In this document: positions 36,301 to 45,905 of the stretch, one piece after another | How positions within the stretch are numbered: position 1 is the first letter of the stretch | Layout of the letters: each line of letters begins with the position of its first letter | Assembly (NCBI GenBank): GCA_903813345.2 | Contig: CAIIXF020000001.1 | Span: 39,527,366-39,591,365, forward strand | DNA from: Owenia fusiformis | Lineage: Eukaryota; Annelida; Polychaeta; Sabellida; Oweniidae | Direction of reading: 5' to 3' | Length of the DNA: 64,000 bases | Program-made: the position numbers and the translations under genes | The notes under the pieces: generated by a model | The model's input: the letters and a program-made list of their open reading frames with translations, nothing else | Databases searched by the model: none | Told to the model about the DNA's origin: nothing

Positions 36301-39300
36301 ATACCTGCACATATTATTTTCTGTTACAAAATTAAGTATGAAGGCATGTGTGTATTTCCTTGCTTTTTTCAGGAAAGTATCATTACACTGTCTACTTTTA
36401 GTAAACCTGGAAACAGGTCAATGGTAGCTCCTGTGTTGTCTGGAAACTTTGAAAGAATATTTGGAAAAATAGAAAGTGTGAAATATCAGAATTTCCTGGA
36501 GTTCCCATTGAACTCCTACCAGATATTGTAAAAGAAGACAATGTAAAGATATTTTCCTGAAAAAAAGCAAGGAAATTGACACATGCCTTGATACTTTATT
36601 TTGTACCAGAAAATAACATGTGCAGGTATAGCATTTTTTACCAAACTGTTATTTTCCAGCTTACCTGTACCTGCTTTCTCAAAATGAAAGCACCCGGCCA
36701 ACATCACATATAGACATTATATAGTACAGCTATTGTTGTAAGAGGGCCAATGCGCCCAAGAGAATTCAGCCGAATCTCAAGCATAGTACAGTACCCTGAT
36801 GGAATACATTCTTACCTGTTTGCAATTGTCTCATTTCGTTGTACAAATCGGTTAAGTCAGCATTGTTCCGATGAAAAAAAAGACCTGAAACAGAAGGTTC
36901 AAAAGTGATAGTGATGATTGGTGCATTTTTTGTTCGACTATTTATAGTAAAAGGGGACATGCCATTAAGAGGCCATTCTCTGACTTAGTCATTTTTTCAA
37001 AAGTGTGAAAATAAAAAAAATCATGAAAAGTTCTTAAAATATTCTGAATAACAAGTTGAATATATATATTTAATGATGGCACAAGCAAAAGTCTGAAAAT
37101 TAATATGAAATGAAGGGTTTTGACAGATGCAAAATATGGTAGATTTGTGATGAAGAAATAGAGGTTTTTGCAGTAACAACACAATTACCTCGAAGTTATC
37201 CGTTATAAGAGGCTGAGGACTAAACTTGACATAATTTTCAATCTCAGATTATCAGTAGTATCTAACTTAAGCCGGACAGCCACTCAAAATGTATATGGAG
37301 CCCATAAGATTCATTTTTCTCAATTGAAGTCACTGTTTCTGTTTTTAGCTTCAGAGGATAGGAGGTACATAAACATGCTAAGTTTACCTAGATCACAAGC
37401 CTTACCACAAATATAAAGTATATAGGAATAGAGTTGATATGTGTGAAAACCTTAAACTTCCCATTTTATTGGGGATGGAACTTGTGGACCATGTGTATTT
37501 CTAACTTCTTCACATGTGCATGGATCTAAAATTGTGGCAGCCATCTTGGATTTGTCATATTATGTGGACATGGTTTTGGTTGTGCTGAATTTGTTTCAAA
37601 ATAACATTTCTTGTATACCTTCGATAAGTGAGATAGGCATTTGAAATTAAATACAGATAGTATATACTTGACATTTAATGCAGTAAACAGTAATACAATT
37701 CATTCTTACATAATAAGTAAGTCCAGACAAAAAGTTGTTATTGTGTTCGTTTAACTGGGCATAAATTACACTCATTGGCCTTGGTTTTCTTAATTGGCTT
37801 GGATAAAATGTTGTTCTGTTTATTCAGAAAAGGAGTATAGTTCACATTCGTTCCATCCTCTTGTAGAAATGAATCTCATATTATTTCATCTCAAATATAG
37901 AACACAAGAATATAATTAAAAAAAACAAGATTCTATTAATTGCAAAAGTTAGCTTCTATGTCATGACTGAGTTTGGGTTCCGCTTCTAGGGAAAAAATAT
38001 CCATCTGGAAATATCGTATTGACCATTGCTATACACCCCATATTTAATCCTCCCAGTAAATAACATTGATATACAGTATACAAGTATATATGACATCGAG
38101 GATCTGGGGTTTGGGTAATGTGAAACATGAGGCCACTTGTCTTTTTGAATCTCATATTCAATATTCTTTCTTTAAACCCTCATATTTAATATTTTTGGAT
38201 TGGTAATTCAATTATGTACCTACTTTTTATTCTTTATCCCATAGTTGAACTCTGTTCCGCTCTGTTAGGTAACATGAAAACATATTTATGATATTTTGGA
38301 AATGCGTGGAAAAAGTGATATCTGTGGAATACGGAAAATATTTCACAAATATCACCTTTTGGCAGGGATTTGAAAACTACCACCAATATGATGTGTTTTG
38401 TTACATAGTGATTTCATGACATCACGGGGATGAACGAATGAATGGATTTTGTTATGATATGCTTTGTTTAGTTTTAGAGGTGAACTATGGGAAAAATAGA
38501 ACATCCTATGAATTTTCGTGATATTGTGTTAATCCAACTCATTGATATCAATCTGCGCTAATTCGCTATTCTAACTTGGCAAGATATTGATATCAACTCG
38601 GAGATAAAGATAAAATCATTTAAAATCATATAATATCCTATACATATCCTGTACCACAACTTTCTCATATGTTATATATTTTGGCACAGGCCATCATTTA
38701 TTTTCCTTGAATTCATGCTTTTGTTCCTCGTTTTAGAAATGAGAGGAAATCTTTGATTTTCCTTGTATTTAAGTTGCTTAAATGTTGCCCTGTGATGTTG
38801 ATAAAAGTCAATAGTAATCCATTAGAGTCACAGTTGAAATGTACCCATTGCTAGCCCAGAACCTACCAAAATGGCATTTGCATTTTGTCAATATTGCCCT
38901 ATGTGCTTTTCCATGAAAATAATTTTAATCGTATCTTTTCTTCAGTATTTCATATATTACATTTTAATATATTTAAATTGGTTAATATTTATATACTATT
39001 TACTTAGACAACAATAAATAAAGAATTTTTTGTAAAAACACCAAAAATGGTATATGATCTTTAAATGACTGTTGTGTGAACATCAAAGGTCAAAATTCGC
39101 TGAAATTGTATTTTTATAAAGCACAAATGATTTTTCTTCAATATGATATGCATTATTATCAGATATCTTTTGGGGCTAAAAAGGGCCCTTAATGACACCC
39201 GTCCTTTTAAATGTTAGTGAGTACTTTGAATTTAAAAAATAAGCAATCAAATGACCAAATTGAAACAGCTTAATATGTAAAAATAGAAACATTTATGTTT

Positions 39301-42119
39301 ATCCTAACTTTTGTATATTTCAGATAGTAATGTATAATTTGCAGCAAAGCTGTGGCCTTTTGTAATTTAGGGAGTTTCAGCCATGTTATTTTTCCGAAAA
39401 TAACATGGCAGAGAAGTATCATAATATAAGAGGACACAGATATGATAGCTAAACTACAAAAACTAAAATATACAGTCTGATCCAAAAATAAAAGACACCT
39501 GAAATTTTTAGCACAGTTTTGCTGAATTTGAATATTAAATGTGCCAAACACTCCTCTATTGCTAGAATATATACTCCTGTAAATGATTATTAGCAGGAGT
39601 AATGTCTCCAATGCTTTATATCAGCGTATGGTGGATAGTTTGTAAACATGTGAATCCACTTTTCAAATGGCAGCCATTGTTTTTGTAGTCTCAAACCAAA
39701 ATGAAAATTGTTCAATTTGTATATCTGGTAATGTTATTGTATCAATTGATTGATAAAGACATATAAAGTATGGTAGAATACATATTATAGTTGTGTAAGT
39801 GGTGAAATGTTATTTTAAAATGGATTGTTGCAGAATTGTTTGAGACTATGCACAATTATTTTCAAAAATGGTGGACATTTAACATGTGGAAATCACTTCA
39901 AATTTTTAAGATCCAAATGGTCATTATGGACACAAATTCCACTATACATGTATTTGTATTTTCCAGAACGGAGAAAATATAGTACTAATTCCCTGAGGTA
40001 AGAATTTATTATATGTGCGACAGAATGTCTTTTTGAAATCGATAGTAATTATTTATGGATCTGACTGTACAAAAGTTAGGATTAAGGTGCTATGGAAGTT
40101 AACAGGAAATGACAAAACAGGAAGTGACAATTTTTTTGCATTTTTAGACATTTTTTGAACAAAGATAACAGTTCTGTTTTGACCTCCAGTCAATTTAACT
40201 AGTTCCAAGTACCATTTACAGGTCCAGGATCACAATGTTTATGGTCAGAATGACCCTAAACATGATGAAATAACCTTTTCAGCCCTATGAAAATGTGACT
40301 GAAAAATAGCTAAAAGTAGGAGGTAGGAAAGGTCACTGATCAGAATCTTTTGAATTTTTGAGAAAATGTGCCCAATATATTGCTCTAAATGATACAATCT
40401 TTGAAAATTTGATATCATTCATAGAAAAAAAAATGAAAAAAATGATTTGAAAAGCGATCTATTTTCCTTTTTATGACCGCCGTTTTTGTTTAAGACAATT
40501 TTCTAAAATTTCAAAGATTGTATCAGTTAGAGCATTATATTGGGCACATTTTCTGAAAAATTCAAAAGATTCTGTTCAGTGACCTTCCCTAGCTCCTACT
40601 TTTAGCCTTTTTTCAGTCACACTTTCAAATAGTTCAACAAGTTAAACCCAATACCACGGCTTTCATTTATTAATCTGAATGTTCTTGTAGCCGTGATTGG
40701 GTTTAACTTCCGTGCTATGCTTACATTTGTTGCAAATTCTCACTATCAGTTATTTAAACGCGCATGGAACTCCATGCGCTGCCATAGACCATCATTAAAC
40801 TTTTTTGCATTTAGGGGCAAATAGGCACGGACGTTAAACCTAGGGCGGGCCACAAGATATGTCAGATAAGAAATAAGGCCCAGACTAGGTTTAACTTGTT
40901 GAACTAACTTTCAAAGGGCTAAAAATTTTACTGTAGTACGGTTCTAAAAATACGGAAATCAGTAGTGTTTGAAGTGTAAACTGAAAATAGTTGTTCTTTC
41001 GGAAAGGTCACTGAACAAGTATAATTTTCTCAGTGAATGTGCAAGGATATAATATATATATATATATTGGACACATATTCTGAAAAAATCAAAAGATTCT
41101 GTTCATTGACCTTTCCTGAGCACCTACTTTTAGCTATTTTTCAGTCACATTTTCAGAGGGCTAAAAAGGTTATTTTATCATGTTTATGGTCATTCTGACC
41201 CTTTCAATTGTGTTCCTGGTCATGTAAATGATATTTGGAACTAGTTAAACTGACTGGAGGTCCAAACAGAACTCTGTTATCTTGGTTCAGAAAATTTTCA
41301 AAATCCAGCATGGCTTTGTCATTTTTTGTTTTGTCATTTCCTGTTAACTTCCATGAGACCTTAAACCTTTCCCAGACCTATATATTTTGAAATTATCCCA
41401 TAAATTAGCTCCATAAACGTACCTCCGCACCCAATATTTAGAGGGGGCTCATATCTGAAGAACATTTCCGAATTTTTATAAAATCACACAGATACTGCCT
41501 GGCTTCCAAGATGCAAAAATAATTTGCATGGGTAGTGTATCTTGAACACCATTTTTTATGAATGCTGGGGACGCAGTATTAAAAGGATAGTATCAAAATA
41601 TATAGGTTTGGGAAATGTTTAAGTCATACTGCGTCGCTATAAAATGAATTGCACTACTATTTTCACAATTTTATTGATATTTGGTGTCAAATACACATAT
41701 CTTGGTATATTTGAAGTCCCAAAACGGCTTAGTTTCAGAAATATCCCAATTTTAAATTCAAAAATGACCGTTAGCTCCGCACCCTCCGCTCATTTGCGCC
41801 GCACCCAATATTTCCCAGAGGCTCTGTCTGCATAGGGTGGGTTATAAAAAGAAAAACCGATGGCTTTTTGAATAAGTATGTTCAATTTTATTTTATTTTT
41901 GGGAATGAATTCGAATTTTCAAAACCATGTCCATTGTGATCACTAGTGCCCTCTTTATGCAATTGTAGACCGTATATGAAACGTTATTAATTCCTGAAAT
42001 ACGAGGTACGAGTTTTTTAAAATATAAAAGCCACAATGGTGAGTTCAAATAGTTACAAAGGAAAAAAACTTACTTTGTCCACCCACGGAAAACAACAAAA
42101 TAGCAAACAGGACCCTCAT
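30367..42119 (-). CDS. Predicted secreted two-module helical protein with Thr/Pro repeats, copy A (753 aa)
   Basis: Family not recognised. Eleven exons join in frame: 42074-42119, 36816-36884, 34203-34751, 33836-34048, 33568-33628, 32410-32636, 31947-32309, 31528-31731, 31209-31275, 30793-30992, 30367-30629 (2262 nt with stop). The start ATG opens a signal peptide (MRVLFAILLFSVGG) 59 bp after a TATA box. Next come a short charged segment and nine LPAEPTTQ-type units in exon 3. Module 1 runs from the exon 3 tail through exon 7. A second Pro/Thr linker in exon 7 has mucin-like TTTVETTTV runs. Module 2 runs from the end of exon 7 through exon 11. The modules are leucine-rich and look alpha-helical, with two cysteines each. 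FQSNISA is a possible N-glycosylation site, and the Thr/Pro linkers suit O-glycosylation. Extracellular location is inferred; the function is unknown. Confidence 0.85.
32721..33085. repeat. 365-bp near-perfect palindromic element (intact in copy A)
   Basis: GACCCGGTGTAAAAGGGTAGG at 32721 pairs with CCTACCCGTTTACACCGGGTC ending at 33085. Pairing continues to a centre near 32907 (TTTTACACCGGTGTGAAA). The left arm includes repeated GGGGACCATAATCCCCA words. It lies in the intron between exons 33568-33628 and 32410-32636. Copy B keeps only the left arm (48273-48468). Confidence 0.9.
33156..33380 (-). other. Conserved open frame with splice donor, possible alternative exon
   Basis: A 74-codon frame is open in both copies (here and 48539-48763). 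It begins next to a candidate acceptor (GACTGCAG) and contains a good donor after SIYQ (CAG then GTAAAC at about 33306). The phase does not fit the flanking exons (phase 2 needed on both sides), so I left it out of the gene model. Conservation may only reflect the recent duplication. Confidence 0.25.
34406..34621 (-). repeat. 24-bp coding repeat, 9 units (copy A)
   Basis: In-frame minisatellite inside exon 3 encoding LPAEPTTQ-type octapeptides. Units towards the 3' end of the gene end in Arg instead of Gln (PTTR, QTTR). The same array also keeps a Leu/Arg-rich alternative frame open; that frame is a by-product of the repeat. Confidence 0.95.
35228..36093. repeat. Foldback element in intron 2, copy A
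   Basis: The left arm (about 35228-35440, with AGGTAACGCTTAAGTTAATC ... CTATGAATTGGAGGTGCA) pairs with the right arm (about 35890-36093, with TGCACCTCCAATTCATAG ... TTAACGGTTACCT). The left arm also holds a tandem pair (GAATTGGAGGTGCA..GGGTCCC / ..CGATCCC). In copy B (about 50670-51700) more of the central right arm survives but the outer right end is lost. Confidence 0.75.
36258..36663. repeat. Foldback element in intron 2, copy A
   Basis: TAAGGTTTAGCTGGAAAGTAAC near 36259 pairs with GTTATTTTCCAGCTTA at about 36648-36663. The inner parts pair over about 180 bp (ATGCTATACCTGCACAT with ATGTGCAGGTATAGCAT, and CTTGCTTTTTTCAGGAAAG with its inverse). In copy B the outer left arm is missing (starts about 51950). 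Confidence 0.75.
36956..39212. mobile_element. 2.26-kb copy A-specific insertion with imperfect inverted ends
   Basis: Copy B reads straight from TATAGTAAAA (52567) into ATGTTAGTG, whereas copy A has 2.26 kb between these points. The insert starts AAGGGGACATGCCATTAAGAGG and ends with an imperfect inverse (GGGCCCTTAATGACACCCGTCCTT). No transposase frame is visible. A non-autonomous DNA transposon inserted after duplication is the simplest reading; deletion from copy B is the alternative. Confidence 0.6.
39303..40080. mobile_element. MITE-like element, CCTAACTTTTGTA ends (copy A)
   Basis: CCTAACTTTTGTA at 39303 is inverted as TACAAAAGTTAGG at 40068-40080, with AT on both outer sides and CAGAT continuing the match. 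It contains a perfect 13-bp hairpin at 39380-39409 (GCCATGTTATTTT, loop TCCG). It is also present at 52675-53443 in copy B, so it is older than the duplication. The 113-codon frame inside is conserved between copies but has no domain. Confidence 0.7.
40630..40906. mobile_element. 277-bp MITE with 9-bp target-site duplication (copy A)
   Basis: Terminal inverted repeats TAGTTCAACAAGTTAAACC / GGTTTAACTTGTTGAACTA are flanked by direct repeats ACTTTCAAA at 40621-40629 and 40907-40915. The interior has further inverted pairs around a CCACGGC ... GCCGTGA core. It is present at the identical place in copy B (53985-54264). Confidence 0.9.
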
Positions 42120-42260
42120 ACTAACGCTCAGCTCGATCAACAGCACGTGTAATGAGTTACAAGTATGACGTGGTCTATTATTTATATTGATTGGTTTTGC
42201 TAGGCACCTGAGTGTTTGCATCTGATTGGCTGCATTTTCTCTTCTTACGGTTGATTGGAC
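42120..42260 (-). promoter_or_regulatory. Core promoter of copy A gene (TATA, CCAAT, E-box)
   Basis: On the - strand an ATATAAATAA box lies at 42178-42187, about 60 bp before the start codon. CCAATCA boxes are at about 42188-42194, 42222-42228 and 42249-42255, and CACGTG and TGACG words lie between the TATA box and the ATG. The arrangement is conserved in copy B. Confidence 0.65.
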
Positions 42261-42952
42261 AGATCAAAATAATTGGTACAATGCAAATGGTATGCTATTC
42301 GTTTTAATCGACGCACTGCGACCTGTAATTTTTGAACATTTTCATTTGAGCATAGTTTTAATTTGACTTTCAAAATGTTATGACAACTTTTCTAATTCAT
42401 TTGACGAATGTAAACAAAAGAGATTGGGACCCTAAATGTTTCTTTTATCGACAGAGATATTTCTGGTGTCTAGAGAAAGTACAATCAATTCCCTTGAGTG
42501 TGTGCTATACAATATCACCATCCAAACTTGATGCGAAACATAATCTCCACTTCCATAGGATAAGGTCACAATTTTTCATAGAATGGTCTGTTTTACTCAG
42601 TATTTAATCTTAATTAGGTAGCAACACAATATAATGAACTGTTGTTTATTTAAAAAAATATACTGTTGTATCAAAAGGAAAGTACATTCCTTTTCTATTG
42701 TTTTTAAAGAATGGACATTTGGCAAGCTACAAAAAACAAGTGTGGCACAAATGACGATTGACAGTTTTTGATAGTTTCCATCCCCTAAAAACAATATATA
42801 AATGTACAATACGTACCATTCTCTTGTTAGTATGCACTCTTTAGAATAAAACAATTCATCAATTTTTGTTGCTATCTTCATTATTGATTAAGCTTACTTA
42901 CAAATATTGTGCTATATTCAAATTCATACCTCCAGTATAGTCAATACAAAAG

Positions 42953-44165
42953 AATTAAAATTCAACACGTTTGAAATTAGAGTTGAATTATTTTATTTCC
43001 GGTTGATATAACGTCTTAGCGTTAGTGAAAAAAAGTAAAAAAAGTCAGCATCCAGATTATCATTCAAAGTTACGTTGATTAACATATATCTATTACCTGA
43101 ATCAATGTCCCAAATTGCTATATTGTATCGTTTAAGACCTAGAAATATGGCAATTCAATAGCGTATTTGGCAGAACAGTCGAGCGCAAGATGACAACGTA
43201 ATATGTTTATTACAAATCAATTTGTGGATAGGGTTAAATACACCCTTGGTATACACAGCTAACGAAAATTGACCGGTACGGGTCAAAAGCTGGACCGGTA
43301 CGGGTGTGTCTAATTTGAAATATATGATGCCTCCCAATGCTTTTAAGTACCCCAATTTTTTACAGATTTTTAAACGGACCAAAACTCTCTAAATGCGCAT
43401 TTATGCTCTTTTCTCTCGAGAACGACTGTCTCATTTTCACGATAACTTTTATTACGTACTTCTAACATATAAGATCTATTTTTCCCCATCAAGGTATGAT
43501 GTAAATGACATGCTATTTACATCTTGTGAGTTTCAATGACGCGCGTTTGATTTTATAAAAAATGCCAAACTTTTTGACAAAGAATTTCATCCTGCTTGCA
43601 GCGAGAAGACGGACGGTTCGGGGCAATTTGCTTGCAGCGAGAAGACTGATCGGTTCGGGGCAATAGCTGATGAAATTCTTTGTCACAAAGTTTGGCATTT
43701 TTTATAAAATAAAACGCGCGTCATTGAAACTCACAAGATGTAAATAACTTTGTGACAAAGAAAGAAATAAGCTTTGAACCGAGAGATATTCACGATTGAT
43801 ATGCACATTTTTGATTGTGCCATATTAAGCATAAGGATTTCCCTATTGGTCTGGGTCGAGCCTTGTTCGAAAACACAATCCATAAATACATGCTAATTTC
43901 TAAGGAGATAGGAAGTGTATAACGTGTTTATCGATTTTGTTTAAAGATTTAATCAATTATCAAATTGTTTAAGTGGATAAAGTGGTCACACTTGCTTCAA
44001 TTCATAGCGTAATCGACGGATGGAAACTGACCGAATTCCCAATATCCTACCCCGTATTACTGTAGGCTATAAGCACAGTGACCTACAGAGGGCGCTATCA
44101 CAAACAAGTACTGCACGAACCGATAAATTCCCGGGTATTGTAACGCCCTTGGTTTAACTTATGAT
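42953..44165. other. Single-copy spacer between duplicates
   Basis: About 1.2 kb without a counterpart in the other copy. The only clear structure is the hairpin element at 43514-43746. No gene seen. Confidence 0.6.
43514..43746. repeat. Hairpin element with 80-bp near-perfect arms
   Basis: TATTTACATCTTGTGAGTTTC at 43514 pairs with GAAACTCACAAGATGTAAATA ending at 43746. The arms run inward to GAATTTCATC / GATGAAATTC. The loop holds a tandem pair of GCTTGCAGCGAGAAGAC...GGTTCGGGGCAAT units of about 38 bp, GC-richer than the arms. No coding function. Confidence 0.85.
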
Positions 44166-44949
44166 TTTATTTTATTTAGGTATGTTTAAGGAAATTATTT
44201 GATCATTAGATTGATTTTACCAACTTGACCTTTTTGCACCCAGTGACATCATTGGGCTATCATTTGACCTAATTTTGAAATATTATTGTGAAGTACATTT
44301 ATGAGGATACTCTAGATGCAAAATAAGTTAGATTCTGATGGGGGCAGAAAGGGGGTCTGTTGGGACGGTACCTTTTATATGCTGATGCATAAGGACACAG
44401 GAGCTCTGCTCGATAAGGAATAAGGAATCTTTGGCAACTCAAATACCAGTAGACGGATCTGGTTGAAATATTATATGCCGATGCCAAGAGAGAAAGAAGC
44501 TCTGGTCAAGGAGACATTTTCAAAAAGGCCAATTAATTTCAAAATGGCCGTCATCTTTCGTAAAAAACATAATCTCCAATAATTCAAATACTTGTGGACA
44601 GATTTGGTTCAAATTTTACATGTTTATACCTAGGGACAAGGGAGCTCGGTTCGAGAAAAGATTTTCAAGATGGCTGCTATTTATCAAATCAGGTTTTGTT
44701 TGATGGGATTTGCTACTCCGAGGAGTTTCCGTTTTCTAGTTTGAATGTTTAAAAAATGAAGGATTACGAGGCCGACACGTAACTGCTCCATTTTTCTTCA
44801 AACTTGTTCCATTCAAAACCACTTCTTGTACAAAAATATTTTGAAAGTAAGACAGATTTGATCTGTAGTGGCCATTTGGAAAACGGATTAATAATGTTGT
44901 CAGACTTTATGCAGTATCCACTTGTGATCAACTCGATTACGCTGGTACC

Positions 44950-45401
44950 GTTTCGGTAACAAAATGTCGGAACATCGAAGCTATGATTTTTCTTTTTTCC
45001 TTATATCACACCTTGTAGGCAGAATTCTCAAGACTTTAAAAACGAACGTGTATCAGCAACATATGTTTAAGAAAATGTACACATTTGCGAACAAATAGTT
45101 CAGAAGACAACAGAATCGTCGATTTAATTCCTCACTTAAGTTACAGAAGCAGTATTTCGAAAACAGATAAGATCTGCACTTTTAACCCAAATCGTTTCTG
45201 TGACTTAAGTGAGGAATAAAATAGACGATTCTGTTGTCTTCCGAGCTATTTTTTCGCAAACATATACATTCATACATACATACGATACCGATACACGTTT
45301 GTGAGAAAAACGTCGTGCGGATTCTGACTACAACGCGTTGATATAGGGAGAAAAAAGGAAAAATCGTACCTTCGACGTTCCGACATTATTGTTACCGAAA
45401 C
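44950..45401. repeat. Foldback element in copy B flank
   Basis: Counterpart of 29404-29847, with GTTTCGGTAAC at 44950 and GTTACCGAAAC ending at 45401. The inner arms (GACAACAGAATCGTCGATTT and AGACGATTCTGTTGTC) pair better here than in copy A. Confidence 0.8.
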
Positions 45402-45675
45402 GAAGTGAGCGTAATCAAGCGGATCACCAGTGGGATCTCTGAATAGATGATGTTGAAGTATGTTTAAGAGCATTCAGTGTCGTCCTATATTCATAAAATA
45501 TTCGATAGGATTATTGCCGCCTTGGCGATGCTTTCTTCTAGTTTAGAATCGGAGAGTTGCATCTTTTGTCCTATATAGTTATGAAGGATGTATACGGTGG
45601 AAAATGTGCGAGAGGTCACAATGCGCATTTGTCTTCATGAGAGATAACAATTAAAATACGAACATAATATTTCTT

Positions 45676-45681
45676 TTTATT
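45676..45681 (-). terminator. Candidate poly(A) signal, copy B gene
   Basis: AATAAA on the - strand about 225 bp downstream of the copy B stop codon, at the same place as in copy A. Confidence 0.55.
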
Positions 45682-45905
45682 TGAAGAATATATCAATAAC
45701 ATAGAAGTTATACTGTAACCATGACAACAAACATTCATATACATAACAGATTTACTTATACACGTAATAACAGTTCTTAAAAATGTCATTTTTGACACTC
45801 GATTGACCGAGGTTTCCATGCACGTCCAGCATTAGAATGGGTTATAACAATTGGATAATTAATATTGGTCAATTCTAAATGACCATTCAGTCAAAATTTG
45901 AAACA

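Larger units (their letters stand above)
39222..41370. repeat. Nested foldback in intron 1, copy A
   Basis: Outer arm words such as GGTGCTATGGAAGTTAACAG (40086) pair with CTGTTAACTTCCATGAGACC (about 41340), and TTTTTCAGTCACATTTTC (about 41138) pairs with GAAAATGTGACTGAAAAA (about 40288). The left arm is interrupted by the element at 39303-40080 and the middle by the one at 40630-40906. Copy B keeps both arms in simpler form (52588-54545). The right end in copy A is rearranged. Confidence 0.65.
28625..42952. repeat. Segmental duplication, copy A (14.3 kb)
   Basis: Sequence from TTTATTTTATTTAGGTATG at 28625 to CAATACAAAAGAA at 42952 is repeated in the same orientation at 44166-55862, with long stretches nearly identical in exons and introns. 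It contains one complete gene (30367-42119, - strand) with its promoter. The length difference comes mainly from a 2.26-kb segment at 36956-39212 and extra sequence around 41040-41840, both missing from copy B. Confidence 0.95.

Noticed and set aside
39270-39611. 113-codon frame conserved in both duplicates (also 52632-52973)
   Set aside because: It lies wholly within a MITE-like element and conservation equals that of the surrounding non-coding DNA.
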